Below, piece by piece: positions 39,078 to 52,100 of a DNA stretch of 64,000 bases (positions are counted from its first letter, which is position 1; every line of letters begins with the position of its first letter). The position numbers were made by a program, and so were the translations under genes. Origin of the DNA: Gymnorhina tibicen (Eukaryota > Chordata > Aves > Passeriformes > Artamidae); assembly GCA_013399875.1 (NCBI GenBank), contig VXAZ01005703.1, positions 310,001-374,000 on the forward strand. The letters run 5' to 3'. The notes beneath the pieces were generated by a model that was not told the origin of the DNA, ran no database searches, and saw only the letters and a program-made list of their open reading frames with translations.

Positions 39078-42000
39078 ATGTGGCTTAGCGGTTCCCTGTC
39101 AGTGTACTTTTTTCTATAACTGACAGCTAGCTAACATGAGAGTGGCTATGCCAGGAAAAAAAGTCAGCTGATGCTGATTCTGTGGTTTGCCCTAGCATAA
39201 ATAAGAGCTGGTACATGACCATCTCATTCATGGTGGAGGAAAGCGAGAAAATTAAAGGGTTGAAGCAATCAATGGGCAGTGGTTGCTTGCATTTTGTTTG
39301 CAGTTCTTTGAGCATCAAAAGGCGTGGAAGCAAGTTGACAGATTGTTAATTCCTCTTCTTACACATAGCACCCGTTATAAATATAGAAAAGGAAGGAGGA
39401 GGTTTGGGCTGATTCCAGGCAGGATCCCAGTTCCCTCCATTTGGTACATGGGTGGTGTTTCCTCTTCTGGCAGTTAGGGATTTGATTGTTTACACAGGTT
39501 TGCTTAGCGAGTGCACAATTTAAAAAATGATTTGACAGGAAAACAGACTTTGCCTGCATGTGTGCACAGGAACATGGGAATTTATACATTCAGTATGGAT
39601 GCAGGGCATGGACAAAAAACCCAACTGCTGCACTCAAGAGGAATGTGATCTGTGATGATGGGAACCTCTTTGCCCCACACTCAGCCTTTCTCCTGCAGCT
39701 CCCCAGTGTGTGGCTCCCTCCTTGCCAGCTGTTGTTTGCTGGGGTGAGCAGGGACGGGGGTGTTGCTGCAAGATGAAATTATTCCTCAGGACTGGCAAGA
39801 ATTATTAATTCTTGCTGTAGGTACTTGGTGTTTGGGGCACTGAAGGCCTGCTGGGGGTGAAAAAGGAAGACAAAGCTCCAGTGTCTCGCTGCAGCTCGCT
39901 CAGCTGTATTTTATATATGTGAAATAAATAATGCATTTATTTTACATGGTAGCAATAGTGATTTGTGTCTGCAGGTCATCTGTATTGCACAGGATGCAGC
40001 AGCTGTACTTGCTGTGGTTTTATTGTTGATTGCAATGTAGATTGTTCAGAAAACACTTAGAAATGCATAATGCAGAGCTAAAAATATTTGGATATCAGTT
40101 GTGTGCTTAGGAGGTTATTTAATTAAGTTCATCAGGAGACTCAATATTGCCCTTACATGTTGATGAAGATCTGTCATCTCTTCAGGTTTTGGTGAATACT
40201 TAAACAGTACTATTTGCCTCTTTTGCATTGTTTTAATGACAGTTCTTCTAAGTAAAATGTGAAAAGAGAGAGAGAGAAGCTGAATTTGTCTTATATCACA
40301 TAGTTAATCTTCCAGTTGCTTAGCTTATGCTTGTTTCTTCACAATAAATCACTTTAAAAGCCAGTTCAAATTTTCCATTTCAGTATTAAGACACAGAGCA
40401 GGAAGAGAAGTGAGTACAGCATAAGAGTTGTAAATGGGAGAAGTCTTTTTAAAGCCTGCACAAAGTCTAATGTCATTAACAGTACCACTCACAAACCAGA
40501 TTGTAAAATCTTTGGGTGTCACCTGTGCTGCTGTTTTCAACTCCACTGGTTGTTCTGTGTAGTCTTCCTGTTGGTTGTAGACCGAGTGAAAGAAAAGAAA
40601 GGTATTTTGGTATTTTGTGACAGCTGCTTCAGTGATTTCAAATGAATCAGGTGAGCATTTTCAGTTGACTTTTTCTCAATTCTCATTACTCCTTGGCAAC
40701 ACTAAAAAAGAAGAATATAAATGGCAAATTGAAGACAAAATGACAATCATACAAAAAGTTAGAACAACTTTTTCTCTTGTCTCAGTCCTGTGTGAGCCAA
40801 TATTGTGCTCGTATAATTTTGTATTAGATGGATGTGGTAATCAGATTAAGTCAAAGTAGTGGAGGTTTTATCAGCACTAGGGAAGCAGAGATGTCTTCCA
40901 GGCATGAACATAGCACCTTTTGCAACCTGAATTCTGTTTCAGCGAAGCTGGGCCACACTTGTTCATTCTTGTACCCTCTGTGCTTTGACTTTGCCAGCCA
41001 AGCATTTCCTGCCCACTGGGTTCTTTCCATACTTCTCTCTTATATCTTCTGGATTTCTTTCCCTATCTATTCCTTTCTGTCTCTCACTTACTGCTAATCA
41101 TTAGCTCCCTTCTGGAAGTTAGCGTGTTAGAGATCCCTGAAACTGATCTGTGTTGCTAGTGCAGCCAACAAACAATGGCAGAGCCAGGGCTGTTCCCAAG
41201 CCCTGGTGTCAGCATTGCCTGGCAATGTTGCAGCAGCCAAGAACTGGCTGGTTACAGTGGGATGTTTTTCTTTTCTTTTTTTTCTTTTTTTTAAGAACTG
41301 AAAAATACTTCTATGTAACCTGAAAAAATCTTGGGGGTTTCGTGTTTTTCTTGTTTTGGTTGTGTTTTTTGATAACTTTGAATCAGTAGAACTTTCTTGA
41401 AGGCTGATAGGAACAATGTAATTAGATTGCAATTACATGATCTGATTTAACTTCTGCAAAATAACCTTGCAACTGACAAACAACCCTTGAAATAATTCTG
41501 TTTCAGTGCATCAAATAAAAGGATAAATCTTGGGCAAAGTTCTTTCAGATTTCTGAGACAGGCAAAAGACTGTTTTATACAAGGGTGTCATTTTTGTGTT
41601 GTAGGAATGACAAATGACAACCAGTAATTAGGAAATACTTCAGTAGAGTTAGTAGAGAGGCATTTAATAAGTAAGGAAATTAGTTTAAAAAATGCCAGTG
41701 TACACTGAGGGTATGGTTTTAGAAGGGTTGTGATAGCTTTTTCTGTGACCAGTAACCTGTATAGTATTGAGAATTCACTTGAAGTGCAGAGAATGGGACA
41801 GGCCAAATAACCTGGATGTAGAGTATCTGGAAAAATGTGTTGCTTATTACAAAATGTAAAATGATGATAATTGATGATAAAAGAAAAATTATATCTTGAT
41901 ACTAAACTAGCTCATGCATTTATGTGACTGGAATTCACGTTGGTCTGTGTTGTGGAGGCAGTTTGGTCCAGCTGAGTAAGACTGGCTTCCAAATCATAGC

Positions 42001-45000
42001 CATTTCCTGAGTTGGCGGCTCAATAATGCTTTCGCCAAGCTGTGCTCCCTGTTATTGCTGGCCCTTCTCCTGGGAGCTATGCTTCCTGTTCTTAATTAGA
42101 TCAGAAAAAGATGAGCTGTTCCCCTCTCCCTCACTTCAGGTTCGCGTCTGGATGGTCTCAATTCCAGTGCTCAGTAGCACAGCTCGCTGAGCTGGCTGCT
42201 AACCTGAGAGCCCCCGTCAGTGAGAGGATCTGTTTTGCCTTCTCAGTTTGAGAAGAGAGTAAATTCCAGCTAAAATTGCTCCTTTGTTAGCATCAAACCC
42301 AGTGTGACTGTGGTTTGGGGAAAGAGGAAGTGTAATGCTCCCAGTGCCTTGGTCATGTTGGGTATTTTCATAGCTTGGGTTTAAAGTCTTCCTTTCCTGC
42401 TCTGAGTTACGTCAATATGCAGAAAAAGATATCATGTTCTCTAATTAATGGTGAAATGAGTCCTGGCAAGTACAGTCCTCCATGTACCAAGCAGCCAGAA
42501 ATGGTTTAAAGGTTCCAATACCAGGCAATGTCAAGCTTGCCTGGAAAAGCCAGCTGTAATAGGAGCTAAGCTGGATCAGCTGAGTTCTTGGCTTCTCTAA
42601 AATGATCTGCAAAGAGCATTAATTAGTAGCATATCAGCAGGCTGACATTTGAAAATCTTCATTAAAACTCCAGTGATGATATTGGTCAGTAACAGTAACA
42701 CCATCTTGTCAATGAGGATTTAGGTAAGTAAGGTTCTGAGGACAGAGGTTCAAAGTGGGTGATGTTAAATGGGTCAGCTGCCTTTGGTGCCTTCCACCCC
42801 ACACAGCTGGGAGATGGCAAGAGAATGCAAAAACACTTGCTGCGGCCACTGCTTTTTTCTTCTTCTTTATCTATGTGTAGTTTTGCCTTTTACATTGTAA
42901 CAGAATAATCTCACGTTATGAGATATCATAATGCACATACATGTCAAAATGCACACACATGAACTTTTAGAAGCAGTAAATGATTATTTATCTTTGTTTA
43001 GAAAAATATGTATGTAAGGGTTCCTCACCTTTCTAAGGAGGATGCATGGAGCTCATTGCAGGCAGCAAGAACAGGACCATGTATTTTTACACATGGCTTT
43101 TGAATTTAGCAAAATACTGAGGGAGAGTGGGAGGGAATCAGCCTCATTTGTTACAGTATTTGAAACCTTTAACTGTTCCCAGGTGGTTACAGTCAGTCCT
43201 CAGTAGGAGGAGTAGGACCAAGTTCCCCCTTTCCAGCATCAGAAAGGTCACATGCTAGAATCCGGAAACGTTATTCACCTCGTGTGCCAAATGCAGATTT
43301 TCTGAAAATAGCCATATGCCAGTTTGTTATGGTGATGTGCACATGCTTGAGCTAGTATGTTGCTTCTGATGCCAAGTGTCTGTCTCAATGAGATGAGTAA
43401 AGCAGAGTGTCGGTGCAGCGAGTATAATCCATTCTAATATTAGAACCCGGGGCTGGATCCTGCTGGCCCAGCCACGGCAACTGCAGCTCCGGGTGCTCAG
43501 GACCTCGGTGCCCTCTGCAAACAGCTTTTCCAGCTTCTATTTATTTTATTTCTTTTTCTAGGAAGTATGAGCAAAGGACAGCTAATCCCCTCACAAAATA
43601 CAGTTGCAATATGGTCTAGTGGACAAGTATTGTGTTGAGTTTGTTTGTCTCAATTAATGCTTGACAGACAGCCCTATCCGTAGTCATCCTATGTGGAAAG
43701 GGAGTTTGCAAGTGATGAAAATAATACCATTAAAAACCAAATAAAACCCCTGCCCCAAGCCCCAAGATGTAACTTACCTGGCCACGTCTGAATTTCAATA
43801 CCAAGGTTAAGGACTTAGGAAAATGAAGTTATACAAAGTTAGCAGCATTGAAGTGTTGGGGGATAGGTCAGTAAGTAGGTGAGAAGTGTTACTTCTCAGG
43901 CTCTAGATTGCTTTGTTATTAGGAAGGGAGTTTGCCTGCATAACTGGCAGTCCGATATCTCTATCCCACCCAAACCTTTAGGAAAACCCAGCTCAGAGCC
44001 CTGTGTTGACTTTGAAATGGCAAACTGGGTAGGACTGACAGGAGAACTGTTCACAACTGATGCTGCCACCTTTGGGCCAGCTGGAAATAATCTCCCTATG
44101 GTGTCACGTATGTCTTCCAAACCACTAGTTGCAAATAAAATTCCAGATTTCCCGAACCTCTAGAGATTTTGAGCACTAATCTAGTCCAAAACTCCTGTTC
44201 AGTGCAGGCCTACATATTAGACTTGAACTTAAAACCAAAATTGCACCTATGCCGTAATAAGTATTGGTAAATGTAGAGCATGCGATTGTAAAGAGTATGA
44301 GAGCTCACTTTAGTCAATATTAAAATCTACTCTCTCTTGCCTATGTTTTGTTTCAGTTGATATTTACTTCTAATAAATCAGTGTTGATCTTCAATTCAGT
44401 AGTGTATTTGCTTAATATTCATTTGTTAAAACATTAGAAAAATCAGAAATTTTTTTTCTTTACGACCCTTTTCTACTCAGCACTTCCCACCTGTCAAATC
44501 TGTCTATTTAAGTGCTTTTATACTTTGGTCAGTTTTAAAAGCATTAGAGCGGGACAAAGGTATTTCTAAACATAATTGAAAAATAAAGATACAGTGTCAA
44601 GAATGTGTGGTGCTGTCTCTGACTATGGTACTTAGAGGAAACTCATCACCATAGTAACTAAGCCTCTGCTAAATAATTACCAACAGATTTGTTCTTTTTT
44701 GTCTCCTAACTATGTCTAGCCTTGACTATAGTTTTAAATATAAGAATTGTATATACATCCATGTCAGCACAGTGCATTTGGAAGATAAGCCAAAGAACTC
44801 ACCATACAGGATCCTAATTCTTGCAGGAGAGATTTCTGATTTCTAGGTGTTCATGGCTGCAGTTTTCTCATAAATGAAAGAACAGTGCAGAACAGTTTTA
44901 ATAAAGGCTATCTTAGTGCTACAGCTGTCATGGAAAGCCAGACATCAGGAAAAAAAGCAAGCGTTTTCTACACGGCCAAAGCAATTTCTTGAAAGACATT

Positions 45001-46052
45001 AGATTCGTGTTTAATAAGCAGCTATTTCTAATAGCAAAGTTCCCTGCCTTGGCTGTTCCTCCTACTCCATCAGCAGCACTTGGGCAGTACCTTACTTGCA
45101 GTAGATCTGTGGTGTTGCTTTCACCTGCCTTTTTTTTCCTTTTTTTTTTTTTCTTCTTCTTTTTCCCTGCTGTATTGTGCAAAGCAAATGTTGTAATTTG
45201 GTTTGGAGGATTTGCTGTCCTGCAGGCTGTGTAACCTGGGTGAACAATGAGCAGAGGAGCCAGCTGCAGACTAGGGGGTTTCAGCATCTTCATTCACTTT
45301 TTGAGGTGCTGATGACCCTTTCTCTGAACTCTTCTCATGCAGAGCGACCTCACGTTTACTTCAGGAGCATTTTGAAGAACACTGAAGTCTTTTACAAAAT
45401 CTGTGGCTGCTTATGGGGAAAGTGGCCTGCTTCTCCTTTGTTCTATTGCCCAGAAATGCTGTTCCATGGACATATTCTGTTTGTAACCCCACTCTTTCGG
45501 GAGCTATCTGCTAGCTTTTCATGCTACTCTTGGCAGCGAGGTAAACTTAGTTCTCAAAATGTGCTCAGCTTGAACAGCCTGAAGAGATCTAGTGACGTGT
45601 TCGTGCCTTGAACGTGGTCTTGCAAAGCAGTGCATTTGGGTTGAATAATGACATAGGAAGTCTTTGTGCTTCTGGCTGAGCTCAGTTTCATCTTGTTTGT
45701 TGGGAGATCAAATGGGTTTGTTTTCTGTAGTAGCTAATGCAGTTTGGTGCTTCAAAGAGCTGACAACCAAGTGATCTCTGACTTGTAGGTTTTTCTTTTT
45801 TGTTTTTTTTTTTTTTTTTGTCTGAGAGTTGTTGTTTGTGTTAAACAGGCCATGAACCATTTAGGACTAGTCTTCTGAAGCCTGTATGTGTTACCTGTGC
45901 TCACAACAACTAATTGAGGTGAGGCACAGATGAGTCCAAGCTTGTAAATTGGTTCTTCACCTTCAGTTATTTGCATTGAAACCCACCTCTTTCTGTCTTG
46001 GTGAGGAACAGCATCCAGATATCTGAGAAAGGTAAACATGCACCTTTTTTCT
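39078..46052. other. No gene seen
   Basis: Contains moderately GC-rich patches near 42000-42260 and 43440-43520 and pyrimidine-rich tracts near 45121-45165. The 144-codon frame at 45177-45611 crosses into ordinary sequence and shows no family resemblance. Confidence 0.5.
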
Positions 46053-46132
46053 TTTTATTTTATTTTATTTTATTTTATTTTATTTTATTTTATTTTATTT
46101 TATTTTATTTTATTTTATTTTATTTTATTTTA
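46053..46132 (+). repeat. TTTTA pentanucleotide microsatellite, 16 units
   Basis: Sixteen uninterrupted TTTTA units (80 bp) are followed by TTTC and a 14-T run ending at 46150. Pure arrays of this length are normally polymorphic. The long frames read through it are composition artefacts. Confidence 0.97.
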
Positions 46133-46150
46133 TTTCTTTTTTTTTTTTTT

Positions 46151-49100
46151 AATTTTTATTTCTTGGTTGTGGGGAAGAGGAAAAAGTACGATAAGGGCGG
46201 AGATCGTTCTTGACTTTTCTTGTGAAATTCTGGCGTGAATCCTACAGGTTGTAGAGACTGGTGTTTTTTGTTGTGTTTGGGTTTTGGGATTTTTTTTTAA
46301 AACAAAAAAAACCCACCAAACTGTTAATTGGAGCTAGTCTTCAGCACATTAAATATTCATCTGTTTGAGGTACAGGCATGAGGTCTCTCAAGACAGTAGC
46401 TGCACTGTATGGTCTCGAGCAGAATGTAGGTTACCCTAGAAACAGTAATAGGAGCAAGACCAGTACCAGGGAGCCTGTCATGTGGTATTTTGAATTACCA
46501 CATATAAGAGCAGTAACTTGGGACCTGTATTATAAAAGTAATTTGTTGCCATAAAATGTGTATTTAAAATTGGATTCTTCTAAATATACTCTTTAATTGT
46601 TGAAATGTAGATGTGGACTGGGTTAGGAGACGTAAAAGAGCTCAGAGCAGTTTCTGTTAATATCACACAGGAGCATTGTATAGACTTACAGTTTTTAAGT
46701 TGAACTGAGTCAATTAGATGAACATTATGAAACAAACTGTTTCCCAAGGAATCAAAGGTGCAAATTTCAGCACTACCATTCCTTTGAAATCTAGAAACTT
46801 AAACATGTTCTCGAACTGGATGTGGAACAGCTCTGCAAATAAGAAGATAGATCCGCTCAATGTGTTATGAAATTTTTAAAATTTGGTTCAGCAGGGCATA
46901 AAATGTACATGCACAGATTTCATTAGCTCAACCCATGTTACTTATAGCAGTGATAAGCACTATCTCAATCCGTTATCTAACAATAATTTTCTAAATGGCA
47001 GTATGTTCAAATTCCAACTATCTTTACTAGTGCAATAAGTGAAAAGAGCTTTTCCTCTGAAGACGATTCATTTTGGGAAATGTCCTTGAAAAAATCTCCA
47101 TGTATCCTAGCTAAGGACATGCATATTAAGTCTAATCTGCAGTTCTAAATTCTGCCAAAGATGAAGATTTATGATCAAGGATAGATTAAACCATGGCAAT
47201 ATTGTCTTGGTTAGTATAACAGCAAAGTATGTAAGTGAATTTTCGGCTACAGAAAGTACCATTTCTTGTTCATAGTATCTATCCCATTTAATCTGTATTG
47301 GAGAAGTCATGGATATAACGTCTCAGTCATTATTACTCTTAGCAGACAATTACTCTTCTACTGACTCATGTCCCCTGGCATACGGTTTGCTGCTTCTCAA
47401 GCTGTTTCTAGACTATTAAATAGCCAAATATCCCTTTGGAGCTAAGCATGTGGACCTTCAATTGTAGCTTGTATTTATGCAGTTGACTTTTTGTCCATGT
47501 CTCTCATTCCTTCTTTTGGCTTGCATATTCTAGTTGCTTTTCTTTCAAAATGCAAATGGATTTCTAATTTTTAAATTTAATTGGTTTGGGAGATCTGATT
47601 ATTAGAATAAACTGATTGCATGCTGGGAAATACTGAGCTATGTTTCCCAGAATTAAGTCTTGCCCAATGAGAGTTTTGCATGTTAGTAGTCACCAAATAG
47701 CAGCTTGACAAAATTTTTCCAGTTTCATGTTAAATGTTTTGTTTTAGTGTGTTTAGTTGGTCATTTGATTCTCTAGAACATCATTTGGATAGTTGGGAAT
47801 ATGTATGAAATTATTGGATATAATCCCGTGATAACTGAGAGAGATTTTCATCTGCGTGTGCTTCAGTTTCCAACTTCGACACCATCGTTTCCATGTATGT
47901 TCCACCAAGAGAGAACATAGTGCACAGTGTTTCAGCTGACTTTTTGACCTCTGCACAGTGTAAAACATGAGGCACATAAGGATTAATGAGGTCTGCTTTG
48001 CTTTGAAAATGGAATTATGTTAAATGATTAAGAAAACCTAATCTCTCCGGATTTTGTCCATATATTGTGTAACAAGCTGTTTGAGCAAACAGCTACTGAG
48101 AAATGTGCTTTTTAATAAAAATGTTGGGTTTGTTTTGTATAATATCTAACAAGGGGAGTCTAAGAATTTAGTGGGAATGAAAGCAGCAACACAGTACAGA
48201 ATTTCCTCTGAAAAGTCTCTAGAATTAAATCAAGCGATTGTTTTTCTTTTTCCCCCCCAAAACTTGAGGTCCTTTATCCTGAAGAGTGATTCTCACAGAT
48301 TTTTCTACTCCGATGGTCCTGAGCAACCTGCTGTTGCTGATCCTCCTGAGCATGTGTGGGTGGACTTCCAGCCTCAGCCACTGGGTCGCTCTCTGGAATT
48401 AACTGGAATTTGCCCTAAGGGATAACTTGAGAGGATTGGATTTTGCCCATAATCTCTTTCTTTCACAGTTCAAAGAGGCGAATTGATCTGCCTTCTGTTT
48501 TGGGTGGCCATGAAATTTTGTGGAGTCAAATTCGTTTCTTGATTAAGAACATGAATTTAATAGAGGTGACTCTTGTTTGCCTCTGTGCTTTGAATTAGCA
48601 TTAGAGGAGTTTTTGTTCTTGAGATTAGGTACCAGGGAACTATGAAATGAATGGCACAACTTCTTTAATGCTGGATTTCATTATGCTTAAAAAATAAAAC
48701 TGCACATGAAAACAAAAGTTCATGTAGTTAGCTGAATTCAGTGATTTGTTTGCATGGTTTAAGGTTTCTAGAAAATGCTTTCTGAAGCGTTTAAATCAGT
48801 CTGCGTGATATGACGATTTCCAGCAGGTTTTTAAAGAGAAGATTATAGAAAAATAGCGAAAACTTTTTTTTCTCTAGTTATTAGGATCTTTACGAAATTT
48901 TAAAAATTGAGATGGGTTTGCCATTGAACATTGACTGCCTTAAGGGACCTTTACTTGATGTTTTCAGATTAACAGCCCTTTCTTATAACAGTCTTTATTA
49001 TCATAAGGAACTGATCAAATTTCTTTAAAATGCTCTTTTGTTTGTGAGCTTGTTGTGAGTTCTAAAACTTCCTCATGTTTACATGAAAATAATAGGATTC

Positions 49101-52100
49101 ATTATGTCTCAAATTTTTTACTTACTGCCTGACCAAAGTCATGTGTGTCTATCCAGGTGAACTATGTGCCTATTCTCTATCAGCTGTTCACTACAAAACC
49201 ACTGAAATGTATCTTGATTTAAATTATGGGAGAGGTAAATTTCTTGGCAGAACACAACACCTTTTTGTTGCCAATTCAAGCTCATTCTAAATCTAGATCT
49301 AAATCTGAATTCTGACTTCCATTATGTGCTTATTAAAACCATGAAGTTTAATTATTTATCTGAACCTCTTATTCTGAGTGTTCAGTTTTTCCTTCTCCCC
49401 CTTCACCTTGTTTTGTATAAATCCTCTTTCCTGTATCCATATTATTGTTATTTTCAAGAGGTACAGGAAAAACAATGTGTTTTCTTCTTGTTGAAATAGA
49501 TAACACGAAAAAGATTCAGCAGCTAATGCCATGGGTATTTCCAAGGGCAGAACAGTGCTAATGTAACAATGAACAAATAATAAAATCCACCACAGAGGGA
49601 TTTCAAGTCTATAAAACAAATAACTTGTATGAATATGATAATAGACCAATTGGGTACAGAAGTGATTTGCATTGGTACAGCTACGGGTCTGTTTTGAAAA
49701 ATGTAGCTGGATGTCAATTTGAATATTTTCATGATCTGAAAACATCACTGTCAACTTCTTTCTTTATTCAGAAATTCTTATGCAGGAACTGCAAGAAAGC
49801 TGTGCTCATACAGATTAGAAATAAGGACAGTGTGAACCGGGCTATGTAGCTGAATATAAACATCTGGAAGGTGGAAAGTAAATTATTATTTTTCATTTTA
49901 ATATTCAGAAATTTTAACAGGAGAGTTTTATGTTCAGCATCAAGATATGCCACAGAATGGCCTTTCCTTCAAGGCTTGTATTGAGCCTTGTATAAATTTA
50001 ACTTTAGTAATAGGCAGATGGATGTAAGGCATGAACCCTTGGAACTGTGGGGTTTAACTGAGCTGTTGCATGAAGCAGGTTTTAAAGCACAGCAGTAATT
50101 CTTTTTACCTCTGTGAGATTGTTACTGACTTCTGCTTGAGATGACAGCCTCCTCTCTGCCTATGTGGCTAGATCAGGTTACCTGCCTGCGGTGTATCTTC
50201 ATAGAGCTGGGCGCTTCTTCTGCATGTGTAGTCACCCAGTAAAGGCATGTGATGTGTGAATATATTACATTAAACCTACGAAATGATTTTTCAACTTGGT
50301 TAAAGTGGGCACAAAATAATTGAACTTGTTTTTCAGGGGTGAATTTAGTCTATTCTAGAACAAATCCACCAAAACAATTGGGAAATATTAATGAGAGTAA
50401 TCATCCAAAAGGGGAAAAACCAATTCAGTCTTTGAAGTCAGCCTGAATCATGCCTGCTTTAAAACAAATACTTGAAACAAAGAAAATAATTATTCCTCAA
50501 TTTTAATTATTTTTCAGCTTGAAAGCAAATCTGTATCCTAAAGATGTGGGTTCATTTTTGGTTGCATACTTGTTTCTGTAGAGTCTTAAGGTAGTTACTT
50601 ATCTATAATTTACAGCTTTTATTCAGTAAAATATCTCGACAATATGCTTTTCTTTTGCTTTGTGTGTCATGCTCGATTTTAGGTACAGCTGCTTCGAAAT
50701 CTAGTAATTCAGACATATTTCAGGCTAACTGAATTCTTACTCCCCAAGAATTAGCCCATTATGAAATTCAATTACTTCAGAAAATATATTCCTATCATAT
50801 GGAACAATTCAGCAATGGAGTTAACACTTCATTCACACCTTAAAGAATTTAAATGCTGACTTAAGGGAATTAAGTGCTGAATTTAAATGCAATCTTCTAG
50901 CACCATGTGTTTGGGAACTTGTAGATAAAAGATCAGTTTAATAGAATTGTGGCTCCTCTTGTCTCATATCTAGCAGAGCACAACAGATGCAGATCACAGT
51001 ATCTCTTCCACGTAATGCATCTGTGCAAAACCACAAAGGACAAAAGCAGTCGAAAAAACACCTTTGAGGGACTAGAGCAGCTGCATGTACACAATCATGA
51101 GCAAAATCAGATCCGAAAGGTAACTGAGAAGGTCACTTACCACACCATTTCAGGAGTATGATATCACTGTGAAGTAGCTGGAAGGTGCCTTTATATTATG
51201 AATGTTGTGTATGTGTCTGATCCGACAGTCATGTTGTTTTCTGTGTGGAGTCAGGGAGCTTCTGGCAAAAAAAGATGAGAGAAGTTTAAAAACATACTAG
51301 CAAGTATTTTATTGACTTTGTATTGCAATGTCACTTTACTGACACAAGTGACTTTTACAGCACTTTTTCTTCTGATGCTAAAACTGTATTTGATGTCTAA
51401 GGTTTTACAGGTCTTCTGGGGGAAAAAATAGTATGGTAGAGTGAACTTAAGTCTCTGAATTTAGAAGGCAGTAGTTTACAGAATTGATAGTGACCCTAAT
51501 CCCACACTTGGGGGATTACACACTTGGGGTTAGTCTGCCTGGCCTGATCTAAGCACGGGACAAATCTGCTGGGCGTGTTGTTGTATTGCCTGCTTTTAAT
51601 GAAATCATTGATACAGAATCTGGTCACAACTGCTAGTATGTAGCAGGCTATAAATCTAAACCCTCTTTGCCTTGTTAAGAGTAGTAGTTGGCTGCAGACC
51701 AGTGATCAAATCCCCGAGCAGGCAAGGAGCACAGGCTGCTCGTGAAGAAGGAAGACGTCGCCGTCTGTGGCTGTGCAAGCCTAACAGAGCAGCTGAAGAG
51801 AGCTTGGAGATGCAGCTGATGAATATAAAGACAAAGTAAACTTGGTTCTCCCAGGGTGGTTTTGGCAGTGGGTTATAGGTTACGAATGATAAGGTGGGAA
51901 AACAGCTCTTCTTTTTAATGAGAACTGGTGGAGGAACTGAACGTTTTTAGACCATTGTTGCCAGTTCAGATACTTAGAGGTCTAAGGGAAATTTGATTTA
52001 CTTTCATTAAAAATTCATGCTGGCAAGGGAAAAGGTTGAAACAACTTCATTTCCAAGCTATCATAGAATAAATCCTTGAAGATTGCCTCCCTGAATGTAA

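Noticed and set aside
43879..44163. 94-codon forward frame
   Set aside because: It begins at GTG, an opposite-strand frame overlaps it, and no motif is recognised. It is likely chance.
45998..46238. Overlapping frames rich in Phe, Tyr, Ile and Leu
   Set aside because: They are translations of the TTTTA microsatellite and the adjoining T run.
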